Below are positions 36,181 through 43,217 of a DNA stretch of 43,217 nt, in pieces. How positions within the stretch are numbered: position 1 is the stretch's first letter; every line of letters starts with the position of its first letter. The stretch comes from Pirellulales bacterium (GTDB lineage Bacteria > Planctomycetota > Planctomycetia > Pirellulales > JAIMBC01). The notes below the pieces were generated by a model. It saw only the letters and a program-made list of their open reading frames with translations, ran no database searches and was not told the DNA's origin. The stretch lies in the NCBI GenBank assembly GCA_023511675.1, contig JAIMBC010000011.1:1-43217 (forward strand). The letters run 5' to 3'. Both the position numbers and the translations under genes were made by a program.

Positions 36181-36567
36181 CTAGTGAGCAGGCGGCCCCA
36201 GGTATCTGGCGTCGCTAAAGCCCAGCAGGGGGTAAAAGATGAATGGCAGCAGCGCCAGCCCAATGCCATACAGAGCGTCCTTGCCGAAGCTCTTGGCCAC
36301 ATCAATGGCGACGATGAAAACGATGACGATGTTAACACACGGGAGCAGCCAGAGAATGATCCACCACAGGGGGCGGCCCGCAATTTCGAGCAGCACGATC
36401 AAGTTGTAGAACGGAACGATCGCGGCCCAGCCAGGCTTGCCGGCCTTGGCGAATGTCCTCCAAAATCCTGCAATGACCAGCACCATCAAGGCGAGCTGAA
36501 TGAGCAAGGTCAGCAGCCCAACCAGTGCTCCATCGTCCTGTGCCAGCAATATCGTGTTTTCGAACAT
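36181..36567 (-). CDS. Small membrane protein, DUF5684-like
   Basis: A 128-residue protein with about three membrane helices. The block FWRTFAKAGKPGWAAIVPFY followed by NLIVLLEIAGRPLWWI matches small DUF5684 proteins, which are also found as N-terminal parts of some signal peptidases. No catalytic Ser/Lys pair is seen. ATG 36567 is chosen over the longer frame because of a good AGGAG site. The function is unknown. Confidence 0.75.
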   Translation of the reverse strand: MFENTILLAQDDGALVGLLTLLIQLALMVLVIAGFWRTFAKAGKPGWAAIVPFYNLIVLLEIAGRPLWWIILWLLPCVNIVIVFIVAIDVAKSFGKDALYGIGLALLPFIFYPLLGFSDARYLGPPAH

Positions 36568-36621
36568 GGGGCGCTCCTGTGCAAATGGCTTATGGCGATC
36601 ACGTCCCGTATCCAAGTCGCG

Positions 36622-36650
36622 GGTATAGTTGAGGGCACTGCGAACACCAA
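36622..36650 (-). promoter_or_regulatory. Possible promoter of the DUF5684-like gene
   Basis: On the minus strand TTGGTG (36645-36650) and TATACC (36622-36627) are 17 bp apart, about 55 bp before the ATG at 36567. Confidence 0.35.
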
Positions 36651-37357
36651 GTCAAGCGAACCGCATGGGGGCACGCATGGACTGTTGACAGGGCGTTGCG
36701 GGGCTAGACTGGCAACGCATTGGTGAGCGTGCAGCCTGGCGGCGCGGCGGGGCGGCTGCCAAGGGCATGGGTAGGGCTGGCATGTCGGGATCGCCGCCGT
36801 TGGAACCGAGGATCGCGGTCGAGAAGGCGTCTCGCTTGTATTTGAGCTGCGGGGATGAGCGCGTTTGCAATTGCAGCCATCCACCCTTGCGATTCTTGAG
36901 ATGGCCCTGCCCTCCTCCTTCCTTAACACGGGGGCTGGGGGGCCCCGTGACACGCGCGACCGGAAATACCCATTGGGCCACTACCACCGTGTACCGCTCG
37001 GCTCAGGGAGAGACCTACGAATGCTGACGCACACGGCAAGGCAGCCTCTTATGCGAAGCCGCGAGCTACCCCCTGGGCCTCCTGTCATGGGGAGACGAGG
37101 GCCGAAGCGCTGCAGTAGCTGCAGAAGACGTACGCCCCCTAGTAATGGGGAGATAAGCGCGCCTGCCAGACGCTCCGGCAAGGCGTCCCAGGCAGGGAGG
37201 CCTCTGCTACCCCACGGTCGCAATGGGTACTTTGGCAGGGCTGCAGGGGGCACCGGCTCCTGGTGGACGCTTACTTTGTCGCCTGTGGCCCTCGGCCAGC
37301 CTGGGGCCAGCCGGGGGCAACGAGCCGCCGTGCGGCGCGGCTACGGCACGTCCATCC
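36651..37357. other. Gene-free spacer upstream of carB
   Basis: About 700 bp without a supported gene. It holds short repeated pieces (ATGGGGAGA at two places near 37087 and 37145, each preceded by a C-rich run such as CCCCCT) and a TTGACA at 36685-36690 whose possible -10 (TAGACT) is only 14 bp away. It may hold leader or decayed sequence. Confidence 0.4.
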
Positions 37358-37387
37358 TTGTCGCGCGGCTGCCGCTCATGCTATGCT
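37358..37387 (+). promoter_or_regulatory. Possible sigma70-like promoter of carB
   Basis: TTGTCG (37358-37363) and TATGCT (37382-37387) are 18 bp apart. Transcription would start about 60 bp before the GTG of carB. Confidence 0.4.
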
Positions 37388-37453
37388 GCCACGTACACGA
37401 GATTGACACCTGCGGTGCCCGTATGCGCCGCCAGGCCGGGAGATTTGCGCGCC

Positions 37454-40400
37454 GTGCCACGCCGTAACGACCTACACAAGATATTGTTGATCGGATCGGG
37501 GCCCATCGTGATTGGGCAAGCCTGCGAGTTCGACTATTCAGGCACGCAGGCGTGCAAGGCGTTGCGAGAAGAGGGGTACGAGGTGGTGCTGATCAACTCG
37601 AACCCGGCCACGATCATGACCGATCCGGGTTTGGCCGACCGCACGTACATCGAACCGCTGACATGGGAGATGGCGGCCAAGGTGATCGAGGTGGAGCGGC
37701 CGGATGCCCTATTGCCCACTTTGGGGGGCCAGACGGGGTTGAACCTGGGCATGGAGCTGCATCGTCGCGGCATTCTGGCTCAGTATGGGGTGGAGATGAT
37801 TGGGGCCCGGCCGGAGGTGATCGCCAAGGCGGAGGAGCGGAAGCAGTTCAAAGAGGCCATGGAACGGATTGGGCTGGAGGTCTGCCGGGGAGCCACCGTT
37901 CATACTCTCCAGGAGGCACGCCGCTTGCTGGCGGAGATTGGCCTGCCCTGCGTAGTGCGGCCGAGTTTTACGCTGGGGGGGACAGGCTCGGGCGTGGCGT
38001 ACAACCGAGAAGAGTTCGATCAGATGGTCAGCCGCGGCTTGGAGTTCTCTCCCATTCAGGAGGTGCTCATCGAAGAGTCGATCCTCGGCTGGAAGGAGTT
38101 CGAGATGGAGGTCATGCGCGACGCGGACGACAACGTCGTGATCGTCTGTTCCATCGAGAACTTCGACCCGATGGGCGTCCACACGGGCGACTCGATCACG
38201 GTCGCGCCCGTGCAGACGCTCACGGACAAGGAATACCAGCGGATGCGAGACGCGTCGATCGCGGTGATGCGGGAGATCGGCGTCGAGACGGGCGGATCGA
38301 ACATCCAGTTCGCCATCGATCCGCGCACGGGGCGAATGATTGTGATCGAGATGAACCCGCGCGTGAGCCGCTCGAGTGCCCTGGCCTCGAAGGCCACGGG
38401 TTTTCCCATTGCCAAGATTGCGGCCAAGCTGGCAGTGGGCTACCGGCTGCATGAGTTGCCCAATGACATTACGCGCCAGACGCGGGCGTGCTTCGAGCCG
38501 AGCATCGATTATGTGGTGGTGAAGGTGCCGCGGTTTGCCTTTGAGAAGTTTCCCGAGGCGGATCCGCGGCTGACCACGCAGATGAAGAGCGTGGGTGAGA
38601 CCATGGCCATCGGCCGCACGTTCAAGGAGGCTTTCCAGAAGGCGCTGCGGGGGCTGGAGGTGGGGAGTTTTGGCTTTGGGTGCGATGCTCGGGACCTGTG
38701 GGGCACGGAACTCCAGCCCAGCAAGGACGAGATCCGTGCCCGGCTGGCCACGCCCAGTGCCGAACGGGTATGGTATCTGCGGTATGCCCTCAAGGCGGGC
38801 ATGAGCGTGGAACAGATCCACGAACTCACCTCCATCGACCCGTGGTTCCTGGACAATCTGGCACAGCTTGTGGAGCTGGAAGAGCGGCTGCGGGCTTGTC
38901 CCAGCCTGGAGCAGGCCAGCCCCGAGCTATTGCGAGAGGCCAAGCAGAACGGCTTCTCCGACCGTCAGCTTGGCACCATCTGGGGGGTGGCGGAGCCTGA
39001 CGTGCGTGCGCATCGCAAGCGGCTGGGGATCGTTGCCACATACAAGTCGGTGGATACGTGCGCGGCCGAGTTTCAGGCCTACACGCCGTATTACTACTCC
39101 ACCTATGAACTGGAAGACGAAGTGCCGCCCAAGCCGCCGGGAGGCAAGCGGATCATGATTCTGGGCGGTGGCCCCAACCGCATCGGCCAGGGGATTGAAT
39201 TCGATTACTGCTGCTGCCACGCCAGCTTTGCCCTGCGTGAGTTGGGCATCGAGTCCGTGATGGTCAACTCCAATCCCGAGACCGTCAGTACGGATTACGA
39301 CACCAGCGACCTGTTGTTCTTCGAACCGCTCACCACCGAGGACGTGCTCAACATTTGCGACCACGTGCAGCCAGACGGGGTGATCGTGCAGTTTGGCGGG
39401 CAAACGCCGCTGAATCTGGCGCGCGCGCTGGCCAACGCCGGGGTGCCCATCATCGGTACGAGCGTGGATACGATCGAAGACACCGAGGACCGCGAGAGAT
39501 TCGCCAAGCTGCTGGTGCGTTTGGGGTTGAGGCAGCCACCCAATGGCATCGCCTACACGGTTGCCCAGGCCCGGGAGCAGGCAGCCAGGATCGGCTTTCC
39601 CGCGCTGGTCCGGCCCAGTTTTGTGCTGGGCGGCCGCGCCATGGAAATCTGCTACGACATGGCCCAGCTCGAGCGGTTTGTGGCCGAGGCCTTTGTCGTG
39701 GCCCAGGGCCAGCCCGTGCTCATCGATCGCTTTCTGGAGGACGCCACCGAGGTGGACGTAGACGCCGTCTGCGACGGGGAGCGGACCCTGGTCGCCGGCG
39801 TGATGGAACACATCGAAGAGGCAGGCGTCCACTCCGGCGATTCGGCCTGCGTGATCCCGCCCTACAGCTTGCCGGGACCCGTGGTAGCAGAAATCTCCGA
39901 GGCCACGCGGAAGTTGGCCCGCCACTTGCAGGTGCGCGGCCTGATGAACGTGCAATTCGCCGTCAAGCGCGAGGACGACAAGCTCGCCGTGTACGTGCTG
40001 GAAGTGAACCCGCGCGCCAGCCGCACTGTGCCCTTCGTCTCCAAGGCCATCGGCCTGCCGCTGGCCAAGCTGGCTGCCAAGATCATGGCCGGCGTGTCGC
40101 TGGCCGAACAGGGGGTCGAGTCGGTGCCGATTCCGGCGCATGTCTCGATCAAGGAGAGCGTGTTCCCCTTCGTCAAGTTCATCGGGGTGGATATTGTGTT
40201 AGGGCCGGAGATGCGTTCCACGGGCGAGGTGATGGGGATCAGCGAGCGGTTCTCGATTGCCTTTGCCAAGAGCCAGCTTGCCGCGGGCGTGGTGCTGCCT
40301 CGCTCGGGAAACATTTTCGTCAGCCTCGCCGCGCCCACCAAAAAGCACGCCGTCCGGCTGGGCCGCAAACTGGTGGAGTTGGGTTACCAGGTACTGGCCA

Positions 40401-40726
40401 CGCCGGGCACGGCCCGGATCATGCAAGAAGCCGGGATTCCCGTGCGGCTCGTGAAGAAGCTGCAAGAGGGGCATCCCAACCTGCTCGACCACCTCATCGA
40501 CGGCGACGTGCATCTGATCATCAACACGCCCAGCGGCAAGGGAGCGCGCACGGACGAGGGCCGCATCCGTGCCGCGGCCGTGGCGCACGGCGTGCCGTGC
40601 ATTACCACCATTCAAGCCGCCGATGCGGCCCTGCGTGCCATGGCGGCCCTGCGGGAGGAGGAGATGACCGTGCAGGCACTGCAAGATCGGCTGCCTGCCG
40701 AACCGGCGGTTGCCGGCCGGCGCTAA
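37454..40726 (+). CDS. carB: Carbamoyl-phosphate synthase large subunit
   Basis: A 1090-residue full-length CarB. The N-terminal carboxyphosphate half (about 1-400) begins [20 protein letters not shown] and contains [12 protein letters not shown] and [17 protein letters not shown]. An oligomerisation region covers about 400-550. The second, carbamate half opens with [20 protein letters not shown] and has [15 protein letters not shown]-terminal MGS-like allosteric domain ends the protein ([20 protein letters not shown]). It makes carbamoyl phosphate from bicarbonate, ATP and ammonia for pyrimidines and arginine. The start is GTG 37454, because the family begins about ten residues before the first loop. 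The small subunit carA is not in the window. Confidence 0.96.
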   Translation: MPRRNDLHKILLIGSGPIVIGQACEFDYSGTQACKALREEGYEVVLINSNPATIMTDPGLADRTYIEPLTWEMAAKVIEVERPDALLPTLGGQTGLNLGMELHRRGILAQYGVEMIGARPEVIAKAEERKQFKEAMERIGLEVCRGATVHTLQEARRLLAEIGLPCVVRPSFTLGGTGSGVAYNREEFDQMVSRGLEFSPIQEVLIEESILGWKEFEMEVMRDADDNVVIVCSIENFDPMGVHTGDSITVAPVQTLTDKEYQRMRDASIAVMREIGVETGGSNIQFAIDPRTGRMIVIEMNPRVSRSSALASKATGFPIAKIAAKLAVGYRLHELPNDITRQTRACFEPSIDYVVVKVPRFAFEKFPEADPRLTTQMKSVGETMAIGRTFKEAFQKALRGLEVGSFGFGCDARDLWGTELQPSKDEIRARLATPSAERVWYLRYALKAGMSVEQIHELTSIDPWFLDNLAQLVELEERLRACPSLEQASPELLREAKQNGFSDRQLGTIWGVAEPDVRAHRKRLGIVATYKSVDTCAAEFQAYTPYYYSTYELEDEVPPKPPGGKRIMILGGGPNRIGQGIEFDYCCCHASFALRELGIESVMVNSNPETVSTDYDTSDLLFFEPLTTEDVLNICDHVQPDGVIVQFGGQTPLNLARALANAGVPIIGTSVDTIEDTEDRERFAKLLVRLGLRQPPNGIAYTVAQAREQAARIGFPALVRPSFVLGGRAMEICYDMAQLERFVAEAFVVAQGQPVLIDRFLEDATEVDVDAVCDGERTLVAGVMEHIEEAGVHSGDSACVIPPYSLPGPVVAEISEATRKLARHLQVRGLMNVQFAVKREDDKLAVYVLEVNPRASRTVPFVSKAIGLPLAKLAAKIMAGVSLAEQGVESVPIPAHVSIKESVFPFVKFIGVDIVLGPEMRSTGEVMGISERFSIAFAKSQLAAGVVLPRSGNIFVSLAAPTKKHAVRLGRKLVELGYQVLATPGTARIMQEAGIPVRLVKKLQEGHPNLLDHLIDGDVHLIINTPSGKGARTDEGRIRAAAVAHGVPCITTIQAADAALRAMAALREEEMTVQALQDRLPAEPAVAGRR

Positions 40727-40736
40727 GTCGGCACCC

Positions 40737-41666
40737 ATGATCCTGGGACTGTTCTCCATCAGCTACGCCGGCCTGTGGGGCCAGCACCGCCTGGACCTCG
40801 AGCCCTTTCTGGCCAAGGCCGCCGCCCTGGGCTACGCCGCCGTGATGCTGGCCGGCAAGCGGCCGCACCTCGCCCCCTGGGACGTAAACGATGAGCAGCT
40901 CGAACGCCTCCGCGCCGCCTTGGCCCAACACGGCCTCGCCTGCGCGGCCGTGGCTGCCTATACAGACTTCTCGGCCGCCGGTGCAGCCGAGGTTCCCTGG
41001 GTGGAAATGCAAATCCACTACGTCGAACAGCTCGCCGGACTGGGCGCGGCGCTAGGTGCCCGGCTGGTGCGGGTGTTCACAGCCTACGAGCGGCATGACA
41101 GCAGCCACGCAGCCTGCTGGCGGACTGTTGTGCAGGCACTGAGAGAGTGTGCCAATCGTTGCGCGGCTCATGGCGTCACCGTGGCGGTTCAGAACCATCA
41201 CGATCTGGCCGTTCACACCGAAGCTCTGCTCGACCTGCTTGCGGAAATCGACCGGCCCAACGTGCGGCTGGCATTCGACGCCTGGTCCCCCGCCCTGCGG
41301 GGCGAAGACCCCTACGCCGCCGGCCGCCGCGCAGCGCCCCTCATGGCCATGACCACCAACGCCGATTACGTACGCCAACCCCGCTATCGCTATTGCCCGC
41401 ACGCGGTCAACTACGAACGCCTGCTGCCCGATCTGGTGCAGGCCGTGCCGTTCGGCGAGGGATTCATCGACTACCCGGCCTTTTTTGCAGGGCTCCGCGA
41501 GGGAGGATTCGACGGTCTCGCCAATTACGAAATGTGTTCCCCGCTGCGTGGCGGAGGCAGCCTTGCCCAACTCGACCGTTGTGCCGCCGCCTACGTGGCC
41601 TGGATGCAGGCGCAAGGACTGGCGTCGCCACGCCAGACATCTCCACCGCACAGCTCACCTGGCTGA
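40737..41666 (+). CDS. TIM-barrel sugar isomerase/epimerase-like protein
   Basis: A 309-residue protein of the xylose-isomerase-like TIM barrel family (AP endonuclease 2 fold). Supporting blocks are FLAKAAALGYAAVML, LGAALGARLVRVFTAYE, GVTVAVQNHHDLAVHT, RLAFDAWSP and a terminal DGLANYEMCSP. The expected metal ligands (His, Asp, Glu) are spread over these strands. The substrate is unknown; sugar acids, keto sugars and inositol derivatives are all handled by relatives. It starts 10 bp after the carB stop, likely in the same transcript, though no functional link is known. Confidence 0.78.
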   Translation: MILGLFSISYAGLWGQHRLDLEPFLAKAAALGYAAVMLAGKRPHLAPWDVNDEQLERLRAALAQHGLACAAVAAYTDFSAAGAAEVPWVEMQIHYVEQLAGLGAALGARLVRVFTAYERHDSSHAACWRTVVQALRECANRCAAHGVTVAVQNHHDLAVHTEALLDLLAEIDRPNVRLAFDAWSPALRGEDPYAAGRRAAPLMAMTTNADYVRQPRYRYCPHAVNYERLLPDLVQAVPFGEGFIDYPAFFAGLREGGFDGLANYEMCSPLRGGGSLAQLDRCAAAYVAWMQAQGLASPRQTSPPHSSPG

Positions 41667-42063
41667 GCCATTCCCGCAACAGGCGCAAGCAGTCCCAGCA
41701 TCTCACAAACGCCCATTGTAGCCTGCCCATCCCCCCTGCGGCGAGTGCCCCAGAGTCACTCGGGGCTACAGTCCAGAACAACCCTCTTTGCGTGCCGCCT
41801 CGTGGCGCAGTCGCCGCACGACTCGCCACGCCCATGCAGCTAGTGCTGGCGTGTTGCCTCCTCCACCACCGCACGCCCCTGGGCCTGAGGCGGGCCGAAC
41901 ACGGCCACCTGGCTGGGCGGCCTCCACCACCGCACGCCCCTGGGCCTGAGGGCCTTCAAGGCCTCCCGTCGCGGCAGGCAGCCGCCGCGTGTTGCCCCCG
42001 CACGACATGGCCCCGCGCACCGCTTGTGGCGAGCACTCGGACCGCAGCCCCCGTGGCAACTCT
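41667..42063. repeat. Repeat-rich spacer: nested inverted repeat and a 30-bp direct repeat
   Basis: Two separate elements lie here and there is no convincing gene. At 41717-41770 an outer pair TGTAGCC/GGCTACA encloses an inner pair CGAGTG (41742-41747)/CACTCG (41757-41762). At 41860-41889 and 41921-41950 the same 30 bases recur with a 61-bp period, reading CCTCCACCACCGCACGCCCC and continuing TGGGCCTGAG. Confidence 0.65.
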
Positions 42064-42324
42064 CTAGGGCCGCCTGCGGCGCTTCTGGATTTCTCGCAGC
42101 ATGGCCCACAGCCCGGCATACCGCAGCGAAGGGTCCACGTACTTCTCCAACACGTAGAACAGGAAATAGTAGAAACGACACGAGGACCAGCACAGCAGCA
42201 CGAGCAGCCCTGCCACCTTCCAGGAGGGCGCCTCGGCGACGACAAGCCCAAACGACACCGCCGCAATGACCAGGAACAAGCATCCCTTGGCCACAATCAG
42301 CCGCTTCGATTGCAGGTCAGCCAC
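42064..42324 (-). CDS. Small membrane protein of unknown function
   Basis: An 86-residue protein with two hydrophobic helices (about 14-31 and 35-53) followed by an aromatic stretch FYYFLFYVLEKYVDP and a basic tail. The start is GTG 42324, preceded by a long purine-rich GGAGAGGAGAGGGAG run, which is why I prefer it over the ATG at 42432. I do not recognise a family. Confidence 0.6.
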   Translation of the reverse strand: MADLQSKRLIVAKGCLFLVIAAVSFGLVVAEAPSWKVAGLLVLLCWSSCRFYYFLFYVLEKYVDPSLRYAGLWAMLREIQKRRRRP

Positions 42325-42573
42325 GCTCCCTCTCCTCTCCGCCTTGTACCAGCTACGCGCCCCGATCGGTTGCTCGTGACCAGCCCAGCGTATCTCCCTG
42401 CGGGCATGACCCCAAGGCCCGATGTGCACCACTCACAGCGGCCTCTCAGCGCCGCGCCCGCAGGCACACGCATCGCCCTCTGCCACGCTCGGAAAGGTAC
42501 AACGGGTACGCAGCGCTCATGCCCTTGGCCCGCCGGCTCTGGTGGGCGGATGGCAAGGTGTCACCCACGGTCA

Positions 42574-42637
42574 CGGCGCTGGGGCGGCCTTACGATCGGC
42601 GCTGGGGCCGGCGTTACGATCGGCGCTGGGGCCCGCG
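42574..42637. repeat. Short tandem repeat over the 3' end of hrpB
   Basis: About 2.7 copies of a 23-24-bp unit: 42574-42596, 42597-42620 and a partial copy 42621-42637. The shared core is ACGATCGGCGCTGGGGC. The second copy contains the hrpB stop codon, so the repeat shapes the last residues of that protein. No gene is seen in 42325-42613. Confidence 0.7.
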
Positions 42638-43217
42638 TGTGGGCACGGCGGTGAGCGGATCTTCAGGCCAGGCGTGCTTGGGGTAGCGGCGGGCGAGTTC
42701 CTTGCGGATCTTGGGATAGGTGTGTGTCCAGAAGCTGGCCAGGTCTGTGGTTACCTGCTGCGGCCGCTCGTTGGGAGCCAGCAGCTCCAGCACCACGGGC
42801 ACGCGGCCGCGGCAGAGCCGCGGCGTGTCGCGCAGGCCGAACAGCTCCTGAATGCGCACGGCCAGCACGGGCGGCCTGCCAGAGACGTAGCGCACGCGGA
42901 TGCGGCTGCCGCTGGGCACAAGCAGCCGCTCGGGCGCCTCGCGCTCGATCTGAGCAAGTTGCTGCGGGGTGAAGGCGGCCTTCAGCGCATCGAGCAAAGG
43001 CGCGTGGCGCAGCTCTGCCAGCGACGTCTTGCCCTGGCACCACAGTGAGATTGCGGAGAGCCAGGCATCAGGGCCAGGTTCGGGCAACCCCAGTTCCGGC
43101 ATGTGCTGGCGCAACAGCTCGATCCGCGCCATCCAGGCCTCTTCTTCTGGGCCCGGCCGCAGCTCCTTACCCCACCTTCGCGCCACCTCCTCCGCCAGCA
43201 ACTGGGATGCCTGCGGC
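42614..43217 (-). CDS. hrpB: ATP-dependent helicase HrpB, C-terminal part (cut by window end)
   Basis: The last 200 residues of an HrpB-type DEAH helicase; the frame runs open off the right edge. The C-terminal HrpB domain is recognisable from SGSRIRVRYVSGRPPVLAVR, IQELFGLRDTPRL, VPVVLELLAPNERPQQVTTD and the terminal WPEDPLTAVPTRGPQRR. The helicase core lies outside the window. The family is a putative RNA or nucleic-acid helicase of uncertain role. Confidence 0.85.
   Translation of the reverse strand, partial: PQASQLLAEEVARRWGKELRPGPEEEAWMARIELLRQHMPELGLPEPGPDAWLSAISLWCQGKTSLAELRHAPLLDALKAAFTPQQLAQIEREAPERLLVPSGSRIRVRYVSGRPPVLAVRIQELFGLRDTPRLCRGRVPVVLELLAPNERPQQVTTDLASFWTHTYPKIRKELARRYPKHAWPEDPLTAVPTRGPQRRS

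Noticed and set aside
36685-36710. Perfect TTGACA followed by TAGACT
   Set aside because: Spacer is only 14 bp and no gene follows within 700 bp on that strand.

Overview
The window looks like chromosomal DNA of a GC-rich planctomycete, probably of the Pirellulales type. No 16S gene is present, so this rests on gene content: a large PVC-type heme protein (propeller, helical repeats, one CxxCH), Ser/Thr kinases with a DMG magnesium loop, an ECF sigma factor followed by a small zinc-finger protein, a Tyr/Pro-rich exported protein, and futalosine-route menaquinone genes. I see no tRNA, rRNA, CRISPR array, transposase or phage gene. Both ends cut genes: a kinase fragment on the left and hrpB on the right.

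Layout. 1-1330: kinase N-terminal fragment, then a leftward sigma factor/zinc-finger pair. 1390-1640: a mosaic of hairpin repeats. 1798-4866: a B12-binding-type radical SAM protein, a HAD hydrolase, and a small protein with an L7/L12-like C-terminal segment. 5070-11105: a rightward surface-polysaccharide operon (GDP-mannose dehydratase, coiled-coil protein, two-domain glycosyltransferase, ABC-2 permease, ABC ATPase). 11431-14864: a tightly overlapping menaquinone set (menG, ubiX-like, mqnP, mqnE). 15269-24262: a ribbon-helix-helix-like protein, a membrane Ser/Thr kinase with a large outer domain, an exported Tyr/Pro-rich protein, a glycosyltransferase and the 991-aa heme protein.

24682-32490 holds the most notable system, a leftward four-gene set: SulP transporter, DabA (DUF2309), a NuoL-like subunit with intact proton-channel residues, and a NuoM-like subunit that seems to have lost them. 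By homology this is an inorganic-carbon (CO2/bicarbonate) accumulation module of the DAB type, extended by a second antiporter-like subunit and a SulP protein. An OmpR-type response regulator and histidine kinase start divergently from the same 375-bp gap and are the obvious candidate regulators.

35091-43217: coaX (pantothenate kinase), a small DUF5684-like membrane protein, carB with a TIM-barrel epimerase/isomerase-like gene 10 bp behind it, a repeat-rich spacer, a small membrane protein and the C-terminal part of hrpB. CarB (which consumes bicarbonate) and the DAB module may serve the same anaplerotic need, but that link is inference.

Several sigma70-like promoters (TTGACC/TTGACG/TTGTTC with TATGAT, TACAAT, TATGCT or TAGATT) can be picked out by eye at sensible distances from starts. 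All residue alignments here were made by eye, without database searches.
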